In this document: piece by piece, positions 11,254 to 28,326 of the stretch
Layout: each line of letters starts with the position of its first letter
Position numbering within the stretch: position 1 is the stretch's first letter
The notes under the pieces: generated by a model
What the model was told of the DNA's origin: nothing
Databases searched by the model: none
Seen by the model: the letters and a program-made list of their open reading frames with translations, nothing else
DNA from: Chondrilla cf. caribensis
Taxonomy: Eukaryota; Porifera; Demospongiae; Chondrillida; Chondrillidae
DNA: 64,000 nucleotides
Direction: 5' to 3'
Assembly (NCBI GenBank): GCA_964020155.1
Contig: OZ026549.1
Span: 3,520,133-3,584,132, forward strand
Made by a program: the position numbers and the translations under genes

Positions 11254-11637
11254 CACTAGCTGTTGGTAAACAAAGAAATAAATAGAGACTTACGTATAAT
11301 ATATATATTATACTGTATTATATAATTACGTATGTGCGTCTATGTTTATTTGTAAGAATTGCGTGTATGTTTGCTTACCTTCCTTTTAACTAATGCAATT
11401 CGACTTCTTTACCTGCAGATGTACATATTTCACCTTAATTTTCATAGCCACCTGTATGTAATGTGTTTTTGTACTGTTGACAAAATTGCATGTTATACAT
11501 GCACAAATGCAAGAACACACACACACACACACAAGGACTTTATGCAAACCTTAAACATTAGAAATGAATATCTAATTATACAAGCAAAGCAAGTACATTA
11601 CAGTATTATCACAATAATTACGTATACTAATGATTGA

Positions 11638-17424
<5,787 letters not shown>

Positions 17425-17960
17425 GATTGGATACTTCCAGTGATATGGATACTAATGTTACTACTCCTGATGTCAGATTGGTAGCCTACATAACAAACAC
17501 AAACGCAAATTAAGTACAAGATCCCTATAGCTTTTGATATAAACGGACAAGAGTAAACTTAATGATTATAGTTGAGAACTAACTACTGTATATAGGAACT
17601 CACGTCAGCAATGCAAAATGTATACAATACAAAGCCGAGGAATGGGAACAATACGCATGAAAAATGTACTTTTACATTGCATTCGTTTGTTTATTCTACC
17701 TCTATAGGTGCATGATGATTGCTCTATTCAAATGTATGGACAAGTCAGAAAACACGGAATAACAGACCCCGTCGGCAGTTCGGGGTCACTGTACCTTTTT
17801 ATTCGCTTTTCTTTTCCTGTACTGATTGCGATGATGTATTTCAAATTGCTGTATCGAGTTGTATTCGGATGTTACGATGTAATTTTCGATCGCATTTGTC
17901 ACGTTATGCGTTCCGATGATCTTATAACGTATTCGCCAACACGGCAACGCAGTGGATTTC
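17425..17960. other. Sequence upstream of AGA
   Basis: This should include the AGA promoter. No TATA box is evident within 100 bp of the start codon. An 88-codon plus-strand frame at 17708-17974 has no recognised domain and no supporting splice context. The region ends at the CRE-containing block described next. Confidence 0.4.
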
Positions 17961-17971
17961 GATCAATATTC

Positions 17972-18029
17972 TGACGTCATTATGACGTCATTGTGGCGCG
18001 AAATTTGAAGTGTCCAGCGGGTATATAAG
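17972..18029 (+). promoter_or_regulatory. Composite promoter-like block: two CREs, E2F-like site, TATA box
   Basis: Two full palindromic CRE sites (TGACGTCA) lie at 17972-17979 and 17983-17990, 11 bp apart. GGCGCGAAAT (E2F-like on the complementary strand) lies at 17995-18004 and TATATAAG at 18022-18029. The arrangement points rightward, yet the next sequence is a TG tract and an inverted repeat. It could serve AGA at a distance, an unrecognised non-coding transcript, or a gene disrupted by the repeat. Confidence 0.55.
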
Positions 18030-18068
18030 GAGTGGCAAATCTGTGATTCTGCACATTCGCACATTTGT

Positions 18069-18256
<188 letters not shown>

Positions 18257-18258
18257 AT

Positions 18259-18561
18259 GCCCTGAAACAGTCAGTGCTGTGTTGGGATTTACTTTTTGTA
18301 GTTATTGTAATCACAATCATTTCACACGTTTGGATGTGTGTATTTGTGACAGTTTACATGTGTGTGTGTGTGAGTACACAGAGTAGAGACATACTACAGT
18401 ATTGTATTGATATTTGTGTGTGTGCGTGTGCACCAGCGTGTACACTTGTGTGAAAATATTAATGCTGTACTGACGAGGCTGTGAAGGCCGAAACACTACA
18501 ATGTTAGTGTCTACAGCTACTTGTGTGTATAGTATATTTTTAGTGGGCTGTGTGTGTGTGC

Positions 18562-18595
<34 letters not shown>

Positions 18596-18641
18596 TCGTC
18601 TGTGTTGGTTGTGGGTATGCATGTTAATAAGTCAATTTTGG
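18259..18641 (+). repeat. Left arm of a ~0.4 kb inverted repeat
   Basis: This matches the reverse complement of 19226-19639 nearly base for base outside the TG/CA runs. The landmark phrase in the unique part is CTGACGAGGCT...GGCCGAAACAC near 18470-18497, mirrored near 19405-19432. Arm length is 383 bp here against 414 bp on the right, the difference lying in the dinucleotide runs. The arms enclose a 584-bp spacer containing a GH27 exon. Confidence 0.9.
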
Positions 18642-18806
18642 CTATTATTTCAAGGAAGGGGGGTGGGTGGGCATTTCCAAATTTCTATCTGTGGAAGGAT
18701 CCACAGATTGCAATTTGCTTTACCAAGCAAAAACCTGTGTGCCCGTGTCTAATCTAGCTCATCAGTTGTCCCTACTTGTTTGAGTACTTCTTTTGCCTCT
18801 CGAAAG

Positions 18807-19081
18807 GTGTTCAAGGTCACATGGTGTGGAGCAGCAGTGACTCCAAGGAACAAGTGTGGGCTGGTCCCCTTTCTGGAGGCTCCGTTGCTGTCATTCTGCT
18901 GAACCTAGACGACAGCAACACTTCAACCATCACCACGGACTTCAAGACCATTGGTATCCAATCCCAGCAGGCCTCGGCACGTGACCTGTGGCTCCACAAG
19001 GATGCCGAAGTGATGTCAGGGAAGGTGTCTGGCTCTGTACCCCCTCATGGAGTGGTCATGTACAAACTTACTCCAAAATGA
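18807..19081 (+). pseudogene. Terminal exon of a GH27 alpha-galactosidase / alpha-N-acetylgalactosaminidase
   Basis: The exon encodes the C-terminal beta-sandwich of GH27 (melibiase) enzymes. It begins at an acceptor after CTCTCGAAAG, reads GVQGHMVWSSS, then VWAGPLSGGSVAVILLN, RDLWLHKD and finally PPHGVVMYKLTPK before a stop at 19079. Family members remove terminal alpha-linked galactose or GalNAc in lysosomes. The catalytic (beta/alpha)8 barrel with its two aspartates is absent from the window, upstream and downstream on both strands. The exon is clean, without stops, and sits alone between the two arms of an inverted repeat. It is either a captured fragment or the stranded 3' end of a gene whose upstream exons were moved or lost. 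Confidence 0.75.
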
Positions 19082-19150
19082 GTGGATGGCTCAAAGGAAC
19101 CTTAAGGTCCTTTGCAGGTAGTACTGCTAACCATAGGTATGCACACATAA

Positions 19151-19172
19151 CAATTGAAGCTGGCTGATTATA
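19151..19172 (+). repeat. 22-bp direct repeat, left copy
   Basis: This is identical to 19735-19756 (starts CAATTGAAGC). The two copies bracket a 562-bp block that contains the whole right arm of the inverted repeat, as a target-site duplication would. Confidence 0.85.
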
Positions 19173-19225
19173 CATGCACACATGAATCTTGTGTTATACT
19201 TGTGTCACAATAATCATTATCATTA

Positions 19226-19639
19226 CCAAAATTGACTTATTAACATGCATACCCACAACCAACACAGACGAACACACATACACACACACACATACACACA
19301 CACATACACACACAAGCATACACACACACACACGCACACACACACAGCCCACTAAAAAATATACTATACACACAAGTAGCTGTAGACACTAACATTGTAG
19401 TGTTTCGGCCTTCAGAGCCTCGTCAGTACAGCATTAATATTTTCACACAAGTGTACACGCTGGTACACACGCACACACACAAACATCAATATCACAATAC
19501 TGTAGTATGTCTCTACTCTGTGTACTCACACACACACATGTAAACTGTCACAAATACACACATCCAAACATGTGAAATGATTGTGATTACAATAACTACA
19601 AAAAGTAAATTCCAACACAGCACTGACTGTTTCAGGGCA
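19226..19639 (-). repeat. Right arm of the ~0.4 kb inverted repeat
   Basis: Reverse-complement copy of 18259-18641. It is followed by a degenerate CA/CG dinucleotide tract to 19734 and then the second copy of the 22-bp direct repeat (19735-19756). Confidence 0.9.
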
Positions 19640-19697
19640 CACACACATGCTACCAACACACACGCACATGCAAACACATTATGCTACCGACACACAC

Positions 19698-19730
<33 letters not shown>

Positions 19731-19786
19731 CACACAATTGAAGCTGGCTGATTATATTATTTCATATGATTACTGAAGGTATGTCC

Positions 19787-19861
19787 TAGTCTGGCGTAGC
19801 CGACCCTTGATCCGCCATAACAAAATAAAATGGCGGATCAAGGGTCGGCTACGCCAGACTA
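19787..19861. mobile_element. 75-bp hairpin MITE with 9-bp target duplication (copy 1)
   Basis: Two perfect terminal arms of about 30 bp (TAGTCTGGCGTAGCCGACCC and onward, mirrored at the right end) flank a short AT-rich centre. The element is bracketed by GGTATGTCC at 19778-19786 and 19862-19870, a 9-bp direct repeat. The right arm carries AAAATGGCGGATC, a YY1-like motif. It ends 108 bp before the UTP18 start codon. Related copies are at 63464-63527 and, partly, near 57335-57387. It codes for nothing. The 9-bp duplication is compatible with a Mutator-type mover, but no such transposase is in the window. Confidence 0.85.
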
Positions 19862-19887
19862 GGTATGTCCAAGGTGCAAACTCTAGT

Positions 19888-19904
19888 CACGTGATGAACA
19901 CGTG
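19888..19904. promoter_or_regulatory. Paired CACGTG E-boxes upstream of UTP18
   Basis: Two palindromic CACGTG sites lie at 19888-19893 and 19899-19904, 11 bp apart and 66-82 bp before the UTP18 start codon. CACGTG is the canonical Myc/Max and USF/TFE site. In animals many ribosome-biogenesis genes are driven by such sites, so this is a plausible proximal promoter for UTP18. Confidence 0.6.
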
Positions 19905-19969
19905 GCTGTAGAGACTTGGATTCGTGTTTTATCGTTAGCTAGCCTATTTCAGAGTACTTGTACCCAAGA

Positions 19970-22900
19970 ATGGATGGATCTGAAGCACAGAGTAATACAG
20001 AAGTCTCAACACAATGTTCGAGTGGAGATAAATCTATAGTGAGTAAGAGGCATCCTGTTTGGGTGGACGAAGACGATGTAGATTTAAAGTGAGTAGCAAA
20101 TATCCTTAGTATTGGTATTATACAAATATGCATGGTTGACTATGCTTCAGGTATTAAATTACATGTAAAAAAATGTACGTCTATTTCCTTATCATTGATG
20201 CAATGTCAAGTTATAGATCTTCCATCTTATGGAAGATCTATGGCCAAATATAATCATTGTCATAGTATCATCTACCACGAAGGTAGTTTTGTTTTTTATT
20301 CGCTTCGTGTTCATAGAATTGATTTAGCCCCAAATACGAAACTGCGGAAGCTAAGGAGCAACCTCACCGAATCATCGGTTACAGGTGATCAGTATACAGA
20401 GAAACTAAGAACTCAGTGAGTCAGTTAGGCTGTAAATATCAGTGATATTATGATGTAGGTACTTTTATTTGGTCGGCATCTCCAGATTTGTTAATTTGTC
20501 AAGTAATCCAGAATGGGCTTCTACTGAAAAGAGGAATTTATCATCTGGTATTTCTGCATACACATAATCGTCAATGTTTTCATTCTTTCAGCACTACAGA
20601 CTATGTATAATACAGATCCCGATAATTATTATATGGAGTATTGTAATCTAAAAGCAGCTACACTTGGTCCTAAGTTTCAGTTCAACATTGTTATGTTACC
20701 CTATTCTAGAGAGTGAGAGTGAAGATGAGCGGAATGAAGACAGTGATTGGAAAATTCCATCTGCAGTGATGGGGAATGTATTAAAAAAGCCCCATGTTTT
20801 ACCTAAAGATATTCTTGATATCAAGCAGTTGAAAACTTGCAGTATAGGCAAATTTGCAGGCGGAGTATCTTCAATTCACTTTCACCCACACGCCAATATT
20901 CTTTTGGCTACAGGGATGCATAAAAACATAGTAATTTTTCAGGTAAATGTTGTGGACGCACACATACACTGTACATGATTCTGTGTGGGTTGCTTTGCCT
21001 TGGATATTGTCATTTTCATTTGCTTGGACTTCACACAGGTAGATGGAGATACTAATCCAAAGTTGCAAAGTATTGATATTGAGCGCGCTTCTCTATGCAT
21101 GGCCAAGTTTACTTCAGATGGCCAAGAAATCATAGGAATTGGAATGAGGCAAGGTTTCTTTGTCTATGATATAGGTACAGGGAAGGTAACAAGAATTCAT
21201 TTGAAGGGTAAGTAAATGCTGTCTCCCTAATAGTGCATGCACTTATGTTGTTTTTGTTCTTTATTATTTGTATCCAATAATAGTTTTTGTGTATATCTAC
21301 CTCATTTTATAAAGGCTATGATGTTTGCGTCAACTACATGAATTTGTTCTGCTGTTATTGTAGATCACAAAGAAGTCCCAAGTAAATTTGTGTTATCACA
21401 GGACAATAAATACATTGGATTTTTGGGAGCTAATGGCTATATCACTCTCTTTTCTAATAAGGTTTGAATATTGGGATTTATTTTTACTAGACCAAGACTA
21501 TAGGTTAATCTTAACAAAATACGGAGCATTATTCAATATGGTACATTATTACACATATGGATAAGTTTCATGGAACTCTCTAGCCACTTAATATTATTTG
21601 TACATAACCCGCTCATCACAAACTGTCACACATTTGTAATTAACAGTGCCCACACATCCCTTGTAGTCATACTGCTGACAGGGATATATAGCAGTCTTCT
21701 GCTGAAACATTTGGTACAATAAAATTACTGTGATCAGAGATTTCCTTTAAATTTATCCGTAATATGTCAACTAACCAAACAACCCTCTTTCGAATACTAC
21801 ACATGGTCTACAATATTCATCATGAAGACGATATAGTCACACATCACTAATTTTTTTTTATTCATATCTTTCATTTTCATACAGACTAAGCAGTGGCTGT
21901 TTGATCTGAAAATGAATGGGACGGTTACAGATGCGTGTTTTTCACCTGACTCTCAGGAATTGTATTCCTTTGGCAGTGAGTTGTACTTGTTACGCAGTAT
22001 GCACAGTGATGTTTAAATTTTGTTTCATTTCTGAGCCCAATCTCTACATCCTTAACTGTCACAGTTTTCTTCTCAAGAAGTGTTATTATCTGTTAACTTT
22101 TCATAATATTAACATTTAGTGCCCAATGATACCATGTATCGAAGGCACTGCCAGGGCAGTAACCACCTAAGCACCCATCAGTTTCAATTATATTTGTTTG
22201 TGTTTTCAAATACTGGTGTTATTGCAATTTTTTGGTGTGAATATGGTGAACACATTGCAGTAAACGGACATCCAGCAATACTCTTATTGACAGAAAATAG
22301 TTATCCAGACATTAAAAAAATATTGACATGTATTTTGAGCATCCACTGCTGTTGTCTGTGGTACATAACTAAAGTTTTAGTCTTCCAGTGGCCATCAAAC
22401 TACTTCTCTTCATGGAAGTACTCTGATTTGAATTAGTAGCACTTTTATTGACACCACAATGATTGTAGAAAGACGTATTAGAAATCATATCGAAAGGTTA
22501 TCTTCACATTATTCACGAAAACTTCATACACTCATAGGTAGTAGAGTGGAAGACTCTACTATCTACTTTACTATTTATGGTACACTAAGGGACAGTTTTT
22601 CTCTGCAGTAACAGCCTAAGGTCAGAGTATAAAGTGCATGATTTCAGTCAGCTCTTGCACAGTGGTTATTTGGAGCATGTTTCACTTCTTCCTTAATTTT
22701 CCTTTGCCTGCAAGGTGACGGTCACGTATATATATGGGATGTACGCTCGCGCAGCTGTTTACATAAATTTACTGATCATGGCTGTGTCAGTGGAACAACT
22801 ATAGCTGTGTCACCATTCAGTAATTACATTGCATGTGGGTGAGTGCAGCAACCAATGAAAAATTTGTTTGTGTGCATATTGGTGTAGTGCTTGTAGCTGC

Positions 22901-23636
22901 AACACATATTATATATGGTGTTCCCACTGCACATGTGTTTAAAATGTCCAAAGACGCATAGTATTTTCTATTTAATTATCTTCGCCTTTCCTATTTGCAT
23001 CTGTATCTAATTTGTACGTACTTTTTACTGTAGGTCTGAATCTGGCATTGTTAATGTCTATGGTGCATCCTGCCGCCAGTCCACTGTTCCTAAGCCCTTG
23101 CGAACATCAATGAATATAACTACAAGTGTGACTCAGTTGACATTCAATCACACTGAAGAGATGCTAGGTATCTCCTCTAGTGAGAAGAAGTCTGCCGTTC
23201 GCCTGGTATGTCTCTTCTACTGTGAAGTGAACTGTTCCAGGTTTTGCATTGTATGGTGTTCCTTTCATAACAGATGCATTTACCATCCGGGTCCATTTTC
23301 TCAAATTGGCCATCATCAAAGAATAATTTACAGAATGTGACTGCTGTGGATTTCTCACTGTCTAGCAATTACCTGGCTTGTGGAAATAATAAAGGAAAAG
23401 TATTGGTTTTTAGGTTTGTTGAGGTGTTTGTTGTTGTAGGATTAATCTCAAGCAATAGAGTGTAAATTAAATGTGCTATCTTGTATACGTTTATTGTTAC
23501 AAGTTCCTAATTCAACTAAAATCAAAATCATTATCATGATTTTGTTGCATTTCATTAGAATTTGTTTATGTATGGTTTGATATGCAGTGACCACAATTTC
23601 TCAATTATATACAGGTTGAATCAATACAGATGTTGA
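19970..23636 (+). CDS. UTP18: U3 snoRNA-associated protein 18 (small-subunit processome WD40 protein)
   Basis: Nucleolar WD40 protein of the small-subunit processome, needed for early 18S rRNA processing; in yeast Utp18 helps recruit the exosome helicase Mtr4. Eleven exons fit splice sites and phase: 19970-20088, 20317-20415, 20486-20547, 20710-20942, 21039-21207, 21364-21461, 21885-21975, 22715-22838, 23034-23205, 23274-23413, 23615-23636. They encode 442 residues. Diagnostic parts are VWVDEDDVD near the start, LRKLRSN, the GDQYTEKLR...SSNPEWA segment typical of UTP18 before its propeller, an acidic linker (SESEDERNEDSDW), WD repeats from about residue 140 (SIHFHPHANILLATG, VYIWDVRSRSCLHKF), and a C-terminal FSNWP...VTAVDFS...KGKVLVFRLNQY. 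The start is the first in-frame ATG after the E-box promoter. Nothing appears damaged. Confidence 0.93.
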
Positions 23637-23920
23637 TGACTAGTATGGATTATTGTTCTTTCCTTATGTCAACTATAATTGAAGAGCATTAGTCCTTCAA
23701 TTTTGTTGTTTTGTATTACAAATAATGGATTGAAAATGAATAATATTACTGCAGCTATATTATAGTTATTATACACCACCTAAAAAATTTTAATAATATT
23801 CTATATGTACAGTACCTGTGATGGCAGTGTTCACCTAGGTTGTTTCTACCTATTTTCCTCTACTTTGCTAGTACCACCTGGGTTTGTCTATGTTCACAAG
23901 ATAATATATAGGCCAACAAA
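23637..23920. other. UTP18 3' flank
   Basis: AT-rich sequence downstream of the UTP18 stop. No canonical AATAAA signal was seen within 100 bp, and no other gene was recognised before the minisatellite begins. Confidence 0.5.
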
Positions 23921-24200
23921 ATTCTAACAATCCAGGTGAACACAGGCAAATATGAGTAAAAACAACTCCGGTAAATACAGGTACATACAGGACAACACAG
24001 TTTGTAACAAAACTGATGAACACAGGCAATCATGCATGGATGGTTAACCTAGGTGAACACAGGCAAACAAAGGCAGAAACATAAAATTCAATTGAACACA
24101 GGCCTCCATAGGTGGTAAAAACCAGGTGAGCACAGGCAAACACAGCCTGCAAGAACCATGTTTAACCCAGGTAAATAAAGGTGATGACCCAAGAGAGGTA
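23921..24200 (+). repeat. GTGAACACAGGCAAA-type minisatellite, left block
   Basis: Degenerate tandem copies of a unit near AGGTGAACACAGGCAAACAC run up to the 5' side of the LINE remnant. The same unit reappears beyond the LINE at 26900-27850, so the LINE probably inserted into a pre-existing array. Confidence 0.75.
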
Positions 24201-24329
24201 TAAGCAAAATCAATCATCGTGTGTGTGGGGGGGATCATGTGCAACCTCTTAATTTGCGGTGATCCCTGGGTACTAGGCTATGGCCTTGCAAATTGCATGA
24301 CGTGGCACAGTTAACCCATCCTGTGCCGT

Positions 24330-26640
24330 GTACATTTCAGAACAATGTACAGAATCCCTCAGCTTCTGAAGCCAAGAAGGTTACGTCTGCATCTCACATA
24401 AAGTCCTCCATTTCTCCTTGTGTCTTTCGTGGTCTCATCCACACAAAGTCGAGCACAAGGATTGGTTGTTGGAATGTTTGTACATTGGGGTCCTTGGGTG
24501 ACCAAAGTGCCCAGTTACACTCTGTCATTGACACTATAAAATCCAAACACATGGATCTTCTTGCTTAGTCTGAATCATGTTGGCCAGGCAATGGAGTCAC
24601 AAATGTTCAAGGCACAACCATCGTATACTATGGTAATAGGTCTTCCCACCATCATGGTGTGGTTATCCTCCTCAGCCCACGAGCTAAGACTGTTTGGGAA
24701 GCCGCTGGGAGTGAATTCCAACCTGTGTCTAAATGAATATTAAAAATTTATCTTAAGTGTTATTTATCATACGTGTCTATTATTTCCATCTATGCTCCCA
24801 CAAATCCTACCGACTCGACCTCTGAATCTGCTCAACCTTCTGAAGTCTTCTATGGTCAACTACAATCTACTTTGTCATCTGTCCCTCCTTCTGATTTACT
24901 GGTCATTATGGGCGACTTCAATGCCCATGTGGGCTCTGATAATTCTAACTGGAGGTCTGTTTTGGGTCCTCATGGCATTGAAGAATGTAATGAGAATGGT
25001 AAACACTTGCTGGATTTCTGCACCAGAAATCAGCTACTTGTAACAAATACATGGTTTCAACACAAGTTATCACATCAAGCTACTTGTTTTCGAAATGATG
25101 ATCGCTCACGAACTGGTCAGATGATCGACTATGTTCTTGTGCACAAGCGCTTTTGCACTAGTGTCTTAGACACTCATGTGTTCTGCTCAACTTTCCATGA
25201 ATCTGATCACGAGCTTCTTGTGTCTTCATTCAAATGACGACCTACCTGTCATTTCTCCATTATCTGACTCTGTAGTGTCTTCCCCCTCAGCTAATGATAT
25301 CTCTGCCCCACTCTTTGAAGACGAAATAAGACAGGCTATCTCTGAGTTGAGATCCGGAAGAGCCCCTAGCTCTGATGGTATTTCTTTGGAGATGCTTAAC
25401 CTTGGCGGCGAAGAGTCCATTCGTTGGTTGAAGTCTATCTTTGACAGCATCTGGGAGACTAAACTAGTGCCTGAGGACTGGCAAAGTCAACTTCTTGTTC
25501 CTTACATATAAGAAGGGGAGCCGGACCATCTGCAACAACTACCGTGGTATTGCACTCTTGAGCATACCAGGTAAAGTGTTTGCCAAAGCTATCCTGAACC
25601 GGCTGAAGCCCAGGGCTGAGGAGTTCCTCTGTGAAAACCAGTGTGGATTTCGACGTGGCTGAGGATGCGCTAACCAACTCCTCTCTTTGCGCATGTTGAT
25701 GGAGAGATCACAAGAATATCGCCATCCACTCTATGTCTGCTTCATTGACTTGAAGAAGGCATATGACTCGGTCAACCGTGATAGTCTTTGGCGCATCCTA
25801 CAGCACAACTACCAGTTGCCAGAGAAGTTGATTTCCATCATCCATATTCTCCATGTTGATTCTTTTGCAGCAATTAGGGCTTATAGGCAGACTTCTGAGA
25901 GGTTCCCCATTACCAGTGACATCCGTCAGGGTTGTGTGTTGGCGCCAACCTTGTTCAATTTCTATTTTGATGCAGTCATACACATTGCCTTGGACCACCA
26001 CAGGCAGGCCTCTAGAGGTATCCAGGTAGCCTATCTGCTTGATGGTGAACTTGTTGGGAACAGGAAGGCCCTCAGACTGGAGACACTGATCACAGACTTG
26101 GAGTATGCGGACGACATGGCTCTCCTGGCTAACACCTGGTCTGATCTGACCAGCATGTTAGAGTCTCTCTCCTCATGCTGCAAGAGGCTTGGTCTGACTA
26201 TCAGTTGCAAGAAGACCAAATCTCTTGCTGTACTACCTCAAGGCGACAAAAACATAGGTGGAATGACGTTGTAGTCAAGGACCTGAATCAGGCCAGTCTT
26301 TCTGGGGTCTGGAGGGAGCAAGTCCTGGACCGCGACCTATGGTGCAGCACCATCAAGCATAGTGTGGAGTTGCTCAACGATCAGGCTGAAGCAACTGAGA
26401 AAAGCCTCTAAGACTAAGAAAAGAAACATCGTGAGGAGAGGCTTCTTGAATCAGAGAGCACTTTGCACTACAGTCATCGTAGCTGCTCCTTTCAGGCTCT
26501 AACCAGGGCAGGTCTAGCCAACCACCTGCGACAGCGCCATTCCTCCACCCACAACCAGAAAATCCCATGTGACTATTGCCAGCAACTGTTCCACCAGCAA
26601 GGACTTCGCAATCATAAGAGTTTCAGCTGAGCCCTGTCTG
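24330..26640 (+). mobile_element. Decayed non-LTR retrotransposon (endonuclease plus reverse transcriptase)
   Basis: Reading frames in order encode an AP-type endonuclease (RIGCWNVCTLG near 24459, VSIISIYAPTNP near 24772, LLVIMGDFNAHVG near 24897, SDHELLVSSF near 25204), then a reverse transcriptase (FIDLKKAYDSVNR near 25741, RQGCVLAPTLFNFYFD near 25926, the YADDM catalytic box at 26104-26118) and a C-terminal finger-like tail (CDYCQQLFHQQGLRNH near 26568). A stop at 24568, another at 25509, one near 25660 and several frame shifts kill it. The spacer between endonuclease and RT is too short, suggesting an internal deletion. No ORF1 is attached. A sister 3' fragment lies at 1625-1800. The domain order is that of APE-type LINEs; I cannot fix the clade by eye. 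Confidence 0.88.
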
Positions 26641-26899
26641 TCTGGTTTTGAAACTTCACATTTGCACCATTTATTGTTAGTTTAACACGTATCTTTATGG
26701 TCCACTATATAATTTGATAATCGTGATTATCTGAATTTCAACAAAGCACACATACAGTACACACAAGTGCGCACACTCACATGTAAGCATGCATACGCGC
26801 GCACACCACACTACACTCATGGGTAATTCTTTTGTCTTTGCTCTCATGAACCAGAAAATTACCGTATACTCATATCCCATAAGACACTGGCAGTACAGT

Positions 26900-27855
26900 T
26901 ACTAAAGAGCAGATCTAATGGTTGAAACAGGCAAACATATTCAAGGGAACAAAGGTAAAGATCATTCTAAAGCCCCCTGGTAAGCATGACTACTGTTGAA
27001 CACGGGGAATTGACACTGATTCCTTTTGTTCTTCTGTTTTCTAAAACAGTTAAGTGAACACAGCCTCCCAATAGAAAAACATTGTCAAACACAGTCACAA
27101 TTAAGCTGGGACCCAGAAGAAAGTATGAGCACAAGCAAGCAATAAAATATATTCAGACAATGCAATCAGGAAAGAAGATGATTATAAGTGATGGTAAGGC
27201 AAAGCATTCCACTATTAGACCAAAGCAGCCATGTCTGTTTTGGTGTTTGTTTTGACATGCCTAGAAACAGGACTTCTTGGGAATGTTTACATTATGTTCA
27301 ATATCCAATAGACAAACAACCTGGGTGAACACAGACAAACACGTACAGATAATAACCACCCAGTAGAATCCAGATAAGCTACAGCATAGAAACAACCCAT
27401 GTAGCTACACACAAACAAACACATGAAACAGATGAACTACTTGAGTAAATACTGGCTACTACTGGTAGTAACATTCCTAATGAATAACTTGAGTGGACAC
27501 AAGCAAAAACAAGTAGAAAATATCTGGGTAAATACAGGCAAATATATCTAGAAACTACTGGGGTAAACATAGGCAAACACAGGTAGACAAACCCAGGTAA
27601 TCAACCTGTGGAATACAGACAAATACAGCTATTAAGAACACAGGTGAACAGCCTTGTTGAGTGCGGGGAAACATAGGTAGAATCTACCAACTACCATGTC
27701 TGTTTTGGTGTTTGTTTTGACATGCCTAGACACAGGACTTCTTGGGAATGTTTACATTATGTTCAATAGACAAACAACCACCAGCAAGTAACAACCAGGG
27801 TGAACAACCAGCTGGTTGAACACAGGCAAATACAGGAAGTTAAAAACACAGGATC
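26900..27855 (+). repeat. GTGAACACAGGCAAA-type minisatellite, right block with an internal ~90-bp duplication
   Basis: Same degenerate unit as the left block. Embedded in it is a non-minisatellite segment present twice, at 27229-27320 and 27693-27779, about 95% identical (core GACATGCCTAGA, then ACAGGACTTCTTGGGAATG), the second copy lacking a few bases. No gene is present. Confidence 0.75.
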
Positions 27856-28325
27856 AACAAGATTTATATGTTATCATATACTTCTGCGTGTTGCTGCATG
27901 CTATTTTACTTCTGTTTTGTTGATGCATGCTTGTCTTGCATATGCATGTCTGCTATATATGTATTTAATTTGAATTCCCTTTTTAATTCTTCAATTTTGT
28001 ACATACGTACATCTGTTTTTTTCTCCCTGGGAGCCTTAATAGTAGCCCGCTGGGCTAGTGACCTCCCAAGATTTATTAAGAAGACCACACCAAAAAATGT
28101 CACCCATTCTGGAACTCATTTTGTCAGACATTAACTTCACCATCATGAAGACAGCATTGATGATAAATATCCAAAACAAAACAGTTTGCGAAGTTTTGTG
28201 CTTTGTTTACAACTAGTTATATATGCCTGGGTTTGTATATTATAATCCACAAGTAATATTAAACTTCGAATTCCACTGGTACGTGTACTCAATAGTAAAT
28301 GATCTACTGGAGGAATAATAGGTTA
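27856..28325. other. Intergenic DNA before TFIIIA
   Basis: No gene recognised. The 88-codon frame at 27868-28134 has no domain, and its hydrophobic N-terminal run lacks supporting context. Confidence 0.45.
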
Positions 28326-28326
28326 T

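Noticed and set aside
17708..17974. 88-codon frame as a gene driven by the nearby promoter block
   Set aside because: It lies upstream of the TATA and CRE elements rather than downstream, and shows no recognisable domain.
22541..22564. Small palindrome near AGTAGAGT...ACTCTACT in UTP18 intron 7
   Set aside because: The stem is only about nine bases and isolated, so it is not distinguishable from background.
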